Below, one piece after another: positions 33,873 to 45,648 of a DNA stretch of 55,922 nt. The stretch's first letter is position 1; every line of letters starts with the position of its first letter. The position numbers and the translations under genes are program-made. Below the pieces are notes generated by a model that did no database searches, was not told the origin of the DNA, and worked only from the letters and a program-made list of their open reading frames with translations. Where the stretch lies: assembly GCF_009905535.1 (NCBI RefSeq), contig NZ_JAAALA010000029.1, positions 1 to 55,922 on the forward strand, given 5' to 3'. This DNA comes from Caulobacter sp. SLTY. GTDB lineage: Bacteria > Pseudomonadota > Alphaproteobacteria > Caulobacterales > Caulobacteraceae.

Positions 33873-35798
33873 ATGACACGTCTTGCCGCGCTTCTCGCCG
33901 CGCCCGCAGCGATGCTGCTCATCGCGGCGGCGGCGCCCGAATGGCCCAACAAGGAGGACATTCCGATCCCGGGCCCGGTCAGCGTGGGTCTGGCTGGCAG
34001 CGGAGAGGTCGACACCACCCGCTACTTCCTGGCCCAGGGTCCGACCAGCGGCCAGTTGTCCCCCGACGGCCGCTGGGTAGCCTACATCAGCAAGGTGACC
34101 GGCCAGCCGCAGATCTGGATCGTGGATGCGGTGAACGGCGGGGCGCCCAGACAGCTGACCTATGGCCTGGGCGTCGATGGCGCGGTGTGGACCCCGGACG
34201 GAAAGGCGCTGGTCTACGGCGCCGACCGCGGCGGCAACGAGCGCTATGGATACTACTCGGTTACCCCCGACGGCCTGCGCGAGCGCGTGGTTCTGCCTCA
34301 GAGCGAAGCGTTCACGGCCTTCGGCAACTTCACCCCGGACAGCCGCCGGATCATCTACGCCACCACCCAGCGCAACGGCCGCGAGTTCGACTTCTATTCG
34401 GCGGACGTCGAGGGCGGCGGCAGCAAGCTGCTGATGCAGGGCCGGATGGGCCTTTACCCCGCCAGCGTCCAGCCAGGCGGCCGGCTGCTGATCGCCGTCG
34501 AGGCCCGGGGCGAGGCTGGTCGGGACGTCAGCCTGATCGACCTTTCCGCCGGTACCGAGAAGACGCTCTTCAAGCCGGCCGAGGCGTCGGACTATGGCGA
34601 CTTCGCATGGATCCCGGACGGCAAGGGCTTCTACCTCACGACCAATGAGGACCGCGAGTTCACCGCCCTCGCCCACCACGACCTGGCCTCGGGTCAGACG
34701 AAGGTCATCGAGGCGCCCAAGGCCGACGTCGTCAGGGCTGCCCTCAGCGCCGACGGCCGCTACCTGGTCTGGGCCACCGACGAGGGCGGTTTCCACACCC
34801 TCTACGGGCGCGACCTGAAGACCGGCAAGGCGCTGAAGGTCCCGCCGATGCAGCCGGGCAACTATGGGCTCAGCTTCGCCAAGGCGACGCCGGTGCTCGC
34901 CATCACGGTGAGCGGCCCGGCCACGCCCGGTGAGGTCTGGCGCTGGGATATCGCGAGCGGCAAGGCGGCCATGGTCGTGGGGCCGGATGCGGCGGGCCTA
35001 GACCTCTCGGCGATGGCGATCCCGACCGTGGTCAAGTTCAAGGCCCGCGACGGCGTCCCGCTGAGCGGGCTGCTCTACATGCCCAAGAGCGCCAAGGGTA
35101 AGGTTCCGGTCTATCTGAGCCTGCACGGCGGCCCGACCAGCCATGCCCGCGCCGACTGGGCGCCGGAGATTCAGAACCTGGTCGCCAATGGCTATGCGGT
35201 GCTCGACTTCAACTATCGCGGCTCAACAGGATCCGGAAAATCGCTGACGACCCTCAACGACAAGCGGCTGCGCGTCAACGAACTGGGCGACCTGATCGAC
35301 GCTGTGGGCTGGATCAAGCAGCAGCCCAATCTCGACGGATCACGGGTGGCGGTCGGCGGCATATCTTACGGAGGCTACCTGACCAACGCCGTGATGGGCG
35401 CCTATCCTGGCGTGTTCGTGGCGGGGGTCAGCGAAGTGGGTGTCGCCGATTGGGTCCGCAATCTGCAGGATGCTTCGCCACAGCTAAAGGCGTCTGACCG
35501 CCTGGAGTACGGCGACATCGACAATCCCGATGACCGGGCCTTCTTTGCCTCCATTTCGCCGATCAACAACGCCGGCAAGATCCGCGACCCCCTGCTGCTG
35601 CAGGCCGGCGCCAACGATCCGCGCAACGGGGCCGGCGAACACGACGAATTCGTCACCGCGATCCGCAAAGCGGGTGGCAAGGTCATCTATCGGCGCTACG
35701 GCGACGAGGGCCATGTGCTGACCAACCTGCCTAACATCATCGACTACAACCGCGCCAAGGCTGCCTTCTTGAAGCAGCACTTCGACGCCGAAAAGTGA
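33873..35798 (+). CDS. S9 family prolyl oligopeptidase-type serine peptidase, secreted
   Basis: A 641-residue protein with a signal peptide (MTRLAALLAAPAAMLLIAAAA). Residues ~45-400 form a beta-propeller with repeated SPDGRW/TPDGK-type blades. The C-terminal alpha/beta hydrolase domain has the nucleophile Ser498 in GGISYGGY, Asp582 in GANDPRNG and His614 in GDEGHVLT. It likely degrades short or dipeptidyl-type peptides in the periplasm. Start ATG 33873 preserves the signal peptide; an upstream in-frame ATG at 33816 does not. Followed by the amidase gene after 99 bases. Confidence 0.9.
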   Translation: MTRLAALLAAPAAMLLIAAAAPEWPNKEDIPIPGPVSVGLAGSGEVDTTRYFLAQGPTSGQLSPDGRWVAYISKVTGQPQIWIVDAVNGGAPRQLTYGLGVDGAVWTPDGKALVYGADRGGNERYGYYSVTPDGLRERVVLPQSEAFTAFGNFTPDSRRIIYATTQRNGREFDFYSADVEGGGSKLLMQGRMGLYPASVQPGGRLLIAVEARGEAGRDVSLIDLSAGTEKTLFKPAEASDYGDFAWIPDGKGFYLTTNEDREFTALAHHDLASGQTKVIEAPKADVVRAALSADGRYLVWATDEGGFHTLYGRDLKTGKALKVPPMQPGNYGLSFAKATPVLAITVSGPATPGEVWRWDIASGKAAMVVGPDAAGLDLSAMAIPTVVKFKARDGVPLSGLLYMPKSAKGKVPVYLSLHGGPTSHARADWAPEIQNLVANGYAVLDFNYRGSTGSGKSLTTLNDKRLRVNELGDLIDAVGWIKQQPNLDGSRVAVGGISYGGYLTNAVMGAYPGVFVAGVSEVGVADWVRNLQDASPQLKASDRLEYGDIDNPDDRAFFASISPINNAGKIRDPLLLQAGANDPRNGAGEHDEFVTAIRKAGGKVIYRRYGDEGHVLTNLPNIIDYNRAKAAFLKQHFDAEK

Positions 35799-35897
35799 CG
35801 CGGGCGTCACTGGGTTGAACCGGTCGCGACGGCGAGCCAAACTCCCTTTAGAGGCGCGCGACAGACGCGCCCGTCGGGAACACCAGGGGGGACCATC

Positions 35898-37382
35898 ATG
35901 CCTGAACTCACCCGCCGCGGCCTGCTGGCCGCTTCCGCCGGCGCGGCCGCGCTGGCCGCCTGCAAACCCGCCGCCGAGACCAAGGCCGCCACGGGACCGT
36001 GGACGCCGGATGCGACCGCCCTGGCCGCCCAGGTGCGGGACAAGCAGATTTCCGCCGCTGAGCTGATGGAAGCGACGCTCCGCAAGGCCGAGGCGCTGCA
36101 GCCCAAGCTGAACTTTCTGGTCGCTACCGATTTCGACCGCGCTCTGGAGAAGGCAAAAGCCGGCGGGCAGACCGGGCCGTTCGCCGGGGTGCCCTTCCTG
36201 GTCAAGGATCTCGACGACGCCAAGGGCATGGCCACCCGCCATGGCGCCCGCTGGACCGCCGCCATGCCTCCGGCCGCCAAGCAGGATGTCTATGTCGACA
36301 GCTTCGAGCGCGCCGGCCTTATCTTCTTCGGCAAGTCGGCAACGCCGGAATACGGCTTCCTGCCGACCACCGAGCCGCTGGCCTTCGCCCCGACCCGCAA
36401 CCCCTGGGACACCAACCGCTCGAGCGGCGGTTCCTCCGGCGGCGCCGCGGCGGCCGTGGCGGCCGGGGTCATCCCCATTGCCCACGCCAGCGACGGGGGC
36501 GGCTCAATCCGGATCCCGGCCAGCTGCTGCGGCCTCTTTGGGCTGAAGCCCTCCCGCGGGCGGATGATCGACCCCAATCCCGGCAAGTCGGCGGTAGACA
36601 TCAGCGTCAACCATGCGGTCAGCCGCTCGGTGCGGGATTCCGCCGCCCTGTTCGCCGCCACCGAGCGCGCCGATGGCCCCTACCCTGCCGTCGGAATGGT
36701 CACCGCGCCGCTGAACCGCAAGCTGAAGGTCGGACTGCTGCTCAAGAGCGGCAACGGCAAGGACCCCGGCCCCGACGTCGCGGCCGCCATCGATCACACA
36801 GCCAAGCTGCTGGAGAGCCTCGGCCACACGGTTGAGCCGACGACCTGGCCGGTCGACAGCGCCCGGTTCGGCCAGGACTTCCTGGTCCTCTGGTCTGCCG
36901 GCGCCGCCCAGTTGGTCGAGGGGATCGCCAAGGCCACCGGCAAGACCCCGGACGAAACGATGCTGGAGCCCTTCTCCCTCCGCATGGCCCGGCTGATCGC
37001 CGGCCTTCCGCCCGGCGCGCTCGAGGCGGTGATCGGCCGCCTTGAGACGAATGTGCGCCAGTACGACAGCTGGTTCGACACGTACGACGTGGTGCTGTCG
37101 CCAGTGCTGACCAATCCGCCGGTCGAGCTCGGCTTCGTGGATGGCGACGTGCCCTTTGAGGAACTGTCCGCCCGCCTGACCGACTACGTCGGCTACACCC
37201 CGCTACAGAACGTCGCCGGCGCGCCGTCGATGAGCGTGCCCCTTCATTGGACTAAAGCCGGTCTGCCGGTGGGCAGCCAGATCTGCGCCCGCGCCGGGCA
37301 GGAAAAGCTGCTGTTCGAGCTGGCCTATCAGCTGGAGGCGGCTGAGCCCTGGGCCGGCCGCAAGCCGCCGGTCAGCGCTTAA
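35898..37382 (+). CDS. Amidase signature family protein, Tat/lipoprotein-type export
   Basis: A 494-residue amidase. The N-terminus LTRRGLLAASAGAAALAAC combines a twin-arginine motif with a lipobox ending at Cys22. The Ser-cisSer-Lys triad is visible: Lys103 in PFLVKDL, the cis-Ser in SSGGSSGGAAAAVAAG (about Ser179), and nucleophile Ser203 in DGGGSIRIPA. Members hydrolyse amides, including amidated amino acids and peptides; periplasmic or membrane-tethered action is inferred from the signal. It converges on the DUF1801 gene. Substrate unknown. Confidence 0.9.
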   Translation: MPELTRRGLLAASAGAAALAACKPAAETKAATGPWTPDATALAAQVRDKQISAAELMEATLRKAEALQPKLNFLVATDFDRALEKAKAGGQTGPFAGVPFLVKDLDDAKGMATRHGARWTAAMPPAAKQDVYVDSFERAGLIFFGKSATPEYGFLPTTEPLAFAPTRNPWDTNRSSGGSSGGAAAAVAAGVIPIAHASDGGGSIRIPASCCGLFGLKPSRGRMIDPNPGKSAVDISVNHAVSRSVRDSAALFAATERADGPYPAVGMVTAPLNRKLKVGLLLKSGNGKDPGPDVAAAIDHTAKLLESLGHTVEPTTWPVDSARFGQDFLVLWSAGAAQLVEGIAKATGKTPDETMLEPFSLRMARLIAGLPPGALEAVIGRLETNVRQYDSWFDTYDVVLSPVLTNPPVELGFVDGDVPFEELSARLTDYVGYTPLQNVAGAPSMSVPLHWTKAGLPVGSQICARAGQEKLLFELAYQLEAAEPWAGRKPPVSA

Positions 37383-37396
37383 AGGTCAGCGCGTGC

Positions 37397-37771
37397 TCAG
37401 CAGGCGCCGCCGTTCCGCGCCCGGATGTCCTTGAGGATCGCCTCGACCACCTCGAAGTCGATCTTCTTGGGATTCTTGTAGCGGATGCATCCCTTGCCGC
37501 AGTCGACACTGGGTACGGCCAGCTGGTCCTTGAAGGTTTGGATCGCTGTCTCGCCCGCATAGAAGGCGATGTGCTGTTTCTGGTTATTGAAGGCGACCCC
37601 GACCACGGGGTCGCCGGGCGGGCCGTAGGCCGGCATGCCGTATTCCATCCGCTCTTCCCAGCCGCTCAGGTTGGCCAGAAACAGTGCGCGCATCTTCTCG
37701 ATGTAGGGCAGCCGATCGGGACCGACCTCCTTCATGAAGTCATCGACGGTGGCGGCGGCAGACTGGACCAT
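37397..37771 (-). CDS. DUF1801 family protein
   Basis: A 124-residue protein starting MVQSAAATVDDFMKEV. It has the DUF1801/YdhG pattern: EKMRALFLANLSGWEERMEYGMPAY, VGVAFNNQKQHIAFYAG and KGCIRYKNPKKIDFEVVEAIL. Some relatives bind iron (frataxin-like fold) but the function is not established. ATG at 37771 fits the family start; the ATG at 37837 in frame would extend into the palindromic repeat region. An element at 37831-37967 lies upstream. Confidence 0.82.
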   Translation of the reverse strand: MVQSAAATVDDFMKEVGPDRLPYIEKMRALFLANLSGWEERMEYGMPAYGPPGDPVVGVAFNNQKQHIAFYAGETAIQTFKDQLAVPSVDCGKGCIRYKNPKKIDFEVVEAILKDIRARNGGAC

Positions 37772-37830
37772 GCGGGGGCTCCTCTGGAAAAAGGTTATGG
37801 GGCTCGCCCACAGTTCGTCTACCCCCCTCC

Positions 37831-37967
37831 CCGTCATCCTAGGCCTTGTGCCTAGGATCCAGGGTTCAGCCGCCGCTAGCTCCTGCCGTGGAGGCGCCGC
37901 CGCGCCTCCACCCCAGCCGTAAGTGCGGCGGACAGATGGATCCTAGGCACAAGGCCTAGGATGACGG
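37831..37967. repeat. Palindromic element with perfect 31-bp inverted repeats
   Basis: The 31 bases at 37831-37861 (starting CCGTCATCCTAGGC) are repeated exactly in inverted form at 37937-37967. Each arm itself holds a hairpin (TCCTAGGC/GCCTAGGA), and the 75-base centre has a 10-bp stem GTGGAGGCGC/GCGCCTCCAC. The structure resembles the GTCATCC-type intergenic repeats of Caulobacterales and other alphaproteobacteria (from memory). It lies between the DUF1801 gene and the stop of the acyl-CoA ligase. Confidence 0.85.
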
Positions 37968-38001
37968 TCGGGGCTGGAACGGACGACAGAGCCAGCCGCC
38001 C

Positions 38002-39738
38002 CTACCCCATCGCCTCGAGGATCTTCTTCACCTCCGGCTTCATGATCTTGCCGTTGGCGTTGCGCGGCAGGGTCTCGTGCCAGAAGGCCACCTTGACCGG
38101 CACTTTGAAGGCGGCCAGGCGGTCGGCGACGAAGGCGCGGAGTTCCTGTTCGGTGGCGTGGGCGCCGGGCTTCAACGTCACCACCGCCCCTGGCTCTTCG
38201 CCCAGGGTCTTGTGCGGGATGCCGACAAGCGCGGCATCCATCACCGCCGGGTGGTCGTAGAGGACGTTCTCGACCTCGATGCAGTAGATGTTCTCACCGC
38301 CCCGGATCAGCATGTCCTTGGCCCGGTCGATGATGTAGCAGAAGCCCTCTTCGTCGAGCCGCGCCAGATCGCCGGTCTTAACCCAGCCGTCGACGAAGGT
38401 CTGGGCCGTGGCCTCCGGCTTGTTCCAATAGCCCTTCACGACCTGCGGGCCCTTGCACCACAGCTCGCCGACCTCGCCGATCGGCAGCTCGCGGTCGCCC
38501 TCGACGCTCATGATCTTCAGGTCGGTGACGGCCACGGGCGGACCGCAGCTGGTCGGGCGGTGCTCGTAATCTTCGGCGCCGTGCTGGGTGGCGGTGGCGC
38601 TGGTCTCGGTCATGCCCCAGCCGTTGCCGGGGGCGGACTTGGGCCAGGTTTCCTTGATCTTTCGGACTAGTTCCGGGGCGCTGGGGGCGCCGCCGTAGGA
38701 GACGCTTTCCAGGCTGGAGAGGTCGTACTTCTCGCGCGCCGGATGCTCGATGAGCTGCCAGGCGATGGTCGGCACGCCGCCGGCGGCGGTGACCTTCTCC
38801 CGCTCGATCAGCTGCATGGCCAGTTCGGCGTCCCACTTGCGCATCATCACGATCTTGCCGCCGCCGAACATCACCGGGTTCAGCACGGCGAAGCAGCCCG
38901 TGGCGTGGAAGAAGGGGACGGAGATCATCATGGCCTTCTGCGGCGCGTCCGGATCAGGCGCGGGGGGCTGCTCGCCCCGGCGCAGGAAACTGCGGGCGGC
39001 GCTGCTGGCGGAGGACATGATGTTGGAGTTGATGTTGCGGTGGGTCGCCAGGGCGCCCTTCGGCTTCCCCGTGGTGCCCGAGGTATAGAAGATGGTGGCG
39101 TCGTCCTCCGGCTCCAGCGGTGTGTCCGGCAGGGCCAGGTCAGGCAGGTCCTTCCAGCTGTTCGGCTCGCCCAGTACGTCCTCGATCTTGGAGACGTAGG
39201 GGTGGGTGACCTCGTCGACCATGCGGCTGACGAAGACATGCTTCAGGTCCGGACAGTTGGGCAGGTGTTCAGCCAGGCGGTCGAACCGCTCGACGTCCAT
39301 GATCGCCACCTTGGTGCCCGAGTCGGTCAGGCCGTACTCGAGCTCGGCGCCGGTCCACCAGGCGTTCAGCGGGGTGAGGATCGCCCCCAGGCTGAGGCCG
39401 GCATAGAAGGCCACCGGCCATTCGGGCAGGTTGCGCATGACGATGGCCACCCGGTCGCCCTTGCCGACGCCCTGGGCCTTGAGCGCCTGGGCGAAGGTCG
39501 CCACGGCGCGGTGGAAGGCCTCGAAGCTGACCCGCTCGTCCTCATGGACCAGGAAGATCTTCTCCCCGTGGGCGCGAGCGGCGACCAGGGTGTCGCGCAG
39601 GGTCGGCGGCACGTTCTTCCAGGTGCGGGTGGGAACACCCCGGATGACCACCTCCTCCATCTCGCAGGGGGCGCCCGGCGCGGTCAGCATTGCGTGGGCT
39701 TCAGCGATGGACATGGCGGGCCAGGTCGGGGCGGTCAT
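38002..39738 (-). CDS. AMP-dependent acyl-CoA synthetase/ligase
   Basis: A 578-residue ANL-family ligase. The phosphate-binding loop is IFYTSGTTGKPKGAL (residues ~226-240), the adenine motif GWGMTETSA, the hinge/catalytic region YIIDRAKDMLIRGGENIYC, and the C-terminal catalytic lysine lies in RNANGKIMKPE. It activates a carboxylic acid to acyl-CoA; chain length is not evident, but medium/long-chain fatty acids are usual for this type. ATG 39738 has GGAGG 7 bases upstream; the upstream in-frame ATG is unlikely. It follows the LysR gene (103-base gap) on the same strand. Confidence 0.9.
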   Translation of the reverse strand: MTAPTWPAMSIAEAHAMLTAPGAPCEMEEVVIRGVPTRTWKNVPPTLRDTLVAARAHGEKIFLVHEDERVSFEAFHRAVATFAQALKAQGVGKGDRVAIVMRNLPEWPVAFYAGLSLGAILTPLNAWWTGAELEYGLTDSGTKVAIMDVERFDRLAEHLPNCPDLKHVFVSRMVDEVTHPYVSKIEDVLGEPNSWKDLPDLALPDTPLEPEDDATIFYTSGTTGKPKGALATHRNINSNIMSSASSAARSFLRRGEQPPAPDPDAPQKAMMISVPFFHATGCFAVLNPVMFGGGKIVMMRKWDAELAMQLIEREKVTAAGGVPTIAWQLIEHPAREKYDLSSLESVSYGGAPSAPELVRKIKETWPKSAPGNGWGMTETSATATQHGAEDYEHRPTSCGPPVAVTDLKIMSVEGDRELPIGEVGELWCKGPQVVKGYWNKPEATAQTFVDGWVKTGDLARLDEEGFCYIIDRAKDMLIRGGENIYCIEVENVLYDHPAVMDAALVGIPHKTLGEEPGAVVTLKPGAHATEQELRAFVADRLAAFKVPVKVAFWHETLPRNANGKIMKPEVKKILEAMG

Positions 39739-39841
39739 GGTCTTCCTCCGAGGGTGCATGCGACTCCCGCGCTTCTGCGTCGCGGTCTTCCCTTGGGTAA
39801 AAGCACAGCGACCCGCCCGATGCAAACGCCCGTTTAAATGC

Positions 39842-40711
39842 TCAGGACACCGCCAGTCGCCCACCTAGAAAGTCGAGGAAGGCCCTCGCCTTTCGCGGCA
39901 GGGTGCGCCCGTGCCAGACGGCCCAGAGGCTGAGCGGCGGCCCGCTCCAGTCCGGCAAGACCCTCACCAGCCGCCCGGCCTCCAGATCCGCCGCCACCAG
40001 GAAGCCCGGCGCGAGGATGGCGCCCAGGCCGCTCCGCGCCAGGTCGGCCAGGACGTCGCCATTGGCCGTGCGCACGGCGGGATTGATCTCTACCTCGACC
40101 TTGGCCCGGCCATCGGTGAGCGGCCAGCGGGTGGGAAAGGCGGACGAGGTCAGGCTGATGGCCGGGAGGCCGGCAAGATCGCTCGGCGCGGTCGCCTGGA
40201 AGCCCGGCGCGGCGACCACCATCCGGGGATAGGATCCCAGGAACACCGCCGTCAGGCGGGAGTCCTCCAGCTCGCCGAGCCGCAGGGCCAGGTCGATGCC
40301 TTCGGCGACCAGGTCGACCCGGTCGTCGCGGGCCGCCAGATCGAGCCGCATCCGGGGATGAGCCCGCAGAAAGTCAGCGGCCAGCGGCGCCAGTTCGGCG
40401 CGGGTCAGGGCCACGGAGGCCGTGACCCGCAGCAGACCGGCCGGCTCCCGCTCCGCGCCGCGCACGGCCTGTTCCATCGCCTCGAACTCGGCGGCCACGG
40501 CGCGGGCATGGTCACAGACCTTCCGCCCGGCGTCGGTGAGCGCCAGGCTGCGGGTGGTGCGGTTGAGCAGCCGGCCCCCCAGTTCAGCCTCCAGCCCAGA
40601 CACCGCCCGGCTGGCCGCCGACTGGGCGATACCCAGTTCCGCCGCCGCGCGGCTGAAGCTGCCGGTCTCGGCGACGCGGAGGAACAGGCGCAGGGCGGCG
40701 AGGCGATCCAT
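39842..40711 (-). CDS. LysR family transcriptional regulator
   Basis: A 289-residue LysR regulator with the winged helix-turn-helix at residues 1-60 (LRLFLRVAETGSFSRAAAEL, SAASRAVSGLEAEL, GRLLNRTTRSLALTDAG) and a periplasmic-binding-protein-like effector domain. It is divergent from the AhpD-like/YHS/DoxX-like genes; LysR regulators commonly activate the gene that diverges from them, so it probably controls that operon. An inverted repeat GGCAT-N7-ATGCC lies between them at 40728-40744. Confidence 0.92.
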   Translation of the reverse strand: MDRLAALRLFLRVAETGSFSRAAAELGIAQSAASRAVSGLEAELGGRLLNRTTRSLALTDAGRKVCDHARAVAAEFEAMEQAVRGAEREPAGLLRVTASVALTRAELAPLAADFLRAHPRMRLDLAARDDRVDLVAEGIDLALRLGELEDSRLTAVFLGSYPRMVVAAPGFQATAPSDLAGLPAISLTSSAFPTRWPLTDGRAKVEVEINPAVRTANGDVLADLARSGLGAILAPGFLVAADLEAGRLVRVLPDWSGPPLSLWAVWHGRTLPRKARAFLDFLGGRLAVS

Positions 40712-40727
40712 GGATTATTGCTATCAT

Positions 40728-40744
40728 GGCATGAATGATATGCC
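40728..40744. promoter_or_regulatory. Candidate LysR binding site, GGCAT-N7-ATGCC
   Basis: A 5-base inverted repeat with a 7-base spacer in the 79-base region between the LysR start (40711) and the AhpD-like gene (40791). It has the dyad shape expected of a LysR recognition site, and no other strong repeat is present in this gap. Confidence 0.5.
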
Positions 40745-40790
40745 CAATGGCCGGATTATAGCTGCGGCCTCGGCAAGCTAGTCTTCCGGC

Positions 40791-41348
40791 ATGGCTGATT
40801 TCCCGATCCACACCCGCGCGACGGCGCCCTTCGCTTCCAAGCCCTTCTTGGAGCAGGCGGAGACCAACCTCGGCTACGTCCCGGCGATCGCCGCCCAGAT
40901 GGCGGAAAGCCCCCAACTGCTGGAGGGTTACGCCGCCCTCTCCGCCATCTTCGCCAAATCGAGTTTCACCCCGGCCGAGCAGCAGCTGGTCCTGTTGGCC
41001 GCCTCGGTCGAGCACGACAGCCACTACTGCACCCCGGCCCACACCCGCGCCGCCCGCAAGTCCGCCCTGCCGGAGGCCGACATCCGCGCCATCCGCGACC
41101 GCCGCCCTCTGATCGACGCACGGCTGGAGGCCCTGCGCGGCTTCACCGTGCGGATGATCCGCGAGCGCGGTTTCCTGTCCGACGCCGAGATGGCCGCCTT
41201 CTTCGCCGCCGGCTTCACCCGCGCCCAGGCGCTCGATGTGGTGCTGGCGATCGGGCTGAAGACGATGAGCAACTACGTCAACCACCTTGCGGAGACCCCC
41301 CTCGATCCGCCGCTCGAAGGCGACGCCGTCGAGCGTCGCGTCGCCTGA
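40791..41348 (+). CDS. Carboxymuconolactone decarboxylase/AhpD-like protein
   Basis: A 185-residue alkylhydroperoxidase-D-type protein: NLGYVPAIAAQMAESPQLLEGY and FTPAEQQLVLLAASVEHDSHYCTPAHT. AhpD enzymes use a CxxC pair and a histidine; here the first cysteine is Ser77 (S-H-Y-C80), leaving one cysteine and His84. It is therefore unlikely to be a classical dithiol peroxidase and may act through a single thiol or use another chemistry. First gene of a probable three-gene operon with the YHS and DoxX-like genes, divergent from a LysR regulator. Confidence 0.85.
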   Translation: MADFPIHTRATAPFASKPFLEQAETNLGYVPAIAAQMAESPQLLEGYAALSAIFAKSSFTPAEQQLVLLAASVEHDSHYCTPAHTRAARKSALPEADIRAIRDRRPLIDARLEALRGFTVRMIRERGFLSDAEMAAFFAAGFTRAQALDVVLAIGLKTMSNYVNHLAETPLDPPLEGDAVERRVA

Positions 41349-41360
41349 AAGGAGACCCCC

Positions 41361-41816
41361 ATGAAACGCCTGATCCTCGCCCTCGCTGTGCTCGGAGCCC
41401 CGATGATGGTCGCCACCCCTGCCCTCGCCGCCAAGCCGCCGATCTACACGCCCGCCCTGAACAATGTGGCGGTCGGCGGCTATGATGCGGTGGCCTACTT
41501 CACCGTCGGCAAGCCGGTGCGCGGGACCGACGCCTTCAAGACCGAATGGCGCGGCGCCACCTGGAAGTTTTCCTCGGCCGCCAACCTGGGGAAGTTCACC
41601 GCCAACCCTACGGCCTATGCCCCGCAATACGGCGGCTACTGCGCCTGGGCGGTGGCCAATGGCTACACGGCCAAGGGCGATCCGCTGCAATGGAAGATCG
41701 TCGGCGGTAAGCTCTACCTGAACTATGACGCCGGCATTCAGGCCAAGTGGGTCAAGGACATCCCCGGCTTCATCACCAAGGGCAACGGCAACTGGCCCAA
41801 GGTGCTGAGCAAATGA
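41361..41816 (+). CDS. Secreted YHS-domain protein
   Basis: A 151-residue protein with a signal peptide (MKRLILALAVLGAPMMVATPALAA). The YHS-type core is VAVGGYDAVAYFTVGKPVRG with EWRGATWKFSSAANLGKF and PQYGGYCAWAVANGY. YHS domains often bind metals such as copper; the visible Tyr/His/Cys pattern includes a single Cys in GGYCAW. It sits 12 bases after the AhpD-like gene and overlaps the next gene by ATGA. Likely periplasmic. Confidence 0.85.
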   Translation: MKRLILALAVLGAPMMVATPALAAKPPIYTPALNNVAVGGYDAVAYFTVGKPVRGTDAFKTEWRGATWKFSSAANLGKFTANPTAYAPQYGGYCAWAVANGYTAKGDPLQWKIVGGKLYLNYDAGIQAKWVKDIPGFITKGNGNWPKVLSK

Positions 41817-42297
41817 GCCTGCCCCAAAAGATCTGGAAATACGTCCCCGACGCCATGGCGGTGTTCATGGCGGTCATCTTCCTCGACAGCCTACGGTACA
41901 AGTTCACCGACCATCCCAAGACGCAGGAGATTTTCGGACGCCTGGACGGCTGGGCTGGGTCGCTGGGCCTGCCCGGGCTGTTCGATCACACCGGGCTGTT
42001 CAGTCAGTATGTGATCGGCAGCATCGAGTTGCTGGCCTCGGCCCTGCTGATCGTCGGCCTGCATCCCCGCTTCAAGCCTCTCCAGGCCGGCGGCGCCCTG
42101 GCGGGTCTGCTGGTGATGACCGGGGCGGTCAGCTTCCACCTGTCCACGCCGCTCGGCATCGATCCGAATGGCGATGGAGCGGGCCTGTTCATTGCCGCCT
42201 GCGTGAACCTGGGCTTCGCCTTGATGCTGCTGGCCGGTTTCCGGCGGGCCGCCCTGATCGAGCTGACCCGCCGCGTCACCGGGGTGTTTTGGCCGAG

Positions 42298-42301
<4 letters not shown>
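41813..42301 (+). CDS. DoxX-like four-helix membrane protein
   Basis: A 162-residue membrane protein with four helices: [58 protein letters not shown] and [22 protein letters not shown]. The helix pattern and [10 protein letters not shown] motif fit DoxX/SURF4-like proteins, which have redox-associated roles in quinone systems. ATG 41813 overlaps the YHS stop (ATGA). Its stop is within a CTAG shared with the convergent valS gene. Confidence 0.75.
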
Positions 42302-44940
<2,639 letters not shown>

Positions 44941-44993
44941 GGCGGTGTCTTTGGTCGGTGTGATGCTCACTGGCAAGCGCCAGACGCGATTGA

Positions 44994-45066
44994 GGGCAGC
45001 CCGACGAACCGGTGCTGCCCCCATCCGGCCGCTCACGCGGCCACCTCCTCCCGGCGGGCGGGAGAA
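44994..45066. other. Three hairpins in the popZ-valS intergenic region
   Basis: GGGCAGC/GCTGCCC (44994-45020, loop 13 bases), GGCCGC-TCAC-GCGGCC (45027-45042), and a CTCCCGG-type palindrome near 45048-45066. They fall between the popZ stop (45076) and the valS start (44940), both on the minus strand. They could terminate popZ transcription or shape the valS leader; I see no T-box features. Confidence 0.4.
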
Positions 45067-45075
45067 GGCTAAGTC

Positions 45076-45648
45076 TTATACTCGGCCGCGCTGCAGCTTC
45101 TCGACCGCCTCGGCGACCTTGGCTTCGGCGATGCGGGGCAGGTTCTCGTCCAGCCACTGCTTGAGCAGGGGTTTGAGCAGTTCACGGACGACGTCGTCCA
45201 GGCTGCGCCCCGGGGCCGGCATGGCCAGGGCGGCCTCCAGGCGACCGAAGGCGGAGGCCGTGGCGCTGGCGGCGGCGGCGCCGATCAGATCGTCGTCCTG
45301 GGCGGCCGGAGCCGAGTAGGTCGGCTGCGGCGGGGGAACGTAGGGCGCGGGCTCCGGCTCCGGCGCGGCGGCAAAGGCAGGCGTCGGTTCAGGCTCGGGA
45401 GCCCAGGCAGGCTCAGGAGCCGGCGGTTCGTAGACGTCGATGTCGCCGTGGGTTTCCAGCGGCGCAGCCGCCTCGATGGCGTCCGTCAGCTCGAGGACGT
45501 CCTCGTCCTCCGGCTCGACCGGCGCGGGCGAGAACGCCGGCTCGGGCGCGGCGGCCTGGGCCGGCGGCGCGTCATCCTCGGAGATGATCCGGCGGATGGA
45601 GGCCAGGATTTCCTCCATCGTCGGTTCCTGGGCGGTCTGTTCGGACAT
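45076..45648 (-). CDS. popZ: Polar organizing protein PopZ
   Basis: A 190-residue protein that matches PopZ (DUF2497). The N-terminal helix EPTMEEILASIRRIISEDDAP (part at residues 8-27) is nearly diagnostic. Residues ~26-118 are the Pro/Glu/Asp-rich intrinsically disordered region, and helices at ~125-186 (SAFGRLEAAL, LDDVVRELLKPLLKQWLDEN) form the oligomerization domain. PopZ condenses at the cell pole, tethers parS-ParB and recruits many polar proteins in Caulobacter. Neighbours valS and a TolC-type gene match the Caulobacter order. Two GANTC sites at 45660-45664 and 45677-45681 lie just upstream, so CcrM methylation could affect transcription. Confidence 0.95.
   Translation of the reverse strand: MSEQTAQEPTMEEILASIRRIISEDDAPPAQAAAPEPAFSPAPVEPEDEDVLELTDAIEAAAPLETHGDIDVYEPPAPEPAWAPEPEPTPAFAAAPEPEPAPYVPPPQPTYSAPAAQDDDLIGAAAASATASAFGRLEAALAMPAPGRSLDDVVRELLKPLLKQWLDENLPRIAEAKVAEAVEKLQRGRV

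Noticed and set aside
44941..45075. T-box or other riboswitch in front of valS
   Set aside because: Hairpins exist, but no specifier loop, T-box consensus or antiterminator arrangement is apparent; T-boxes are also unusual in this group.
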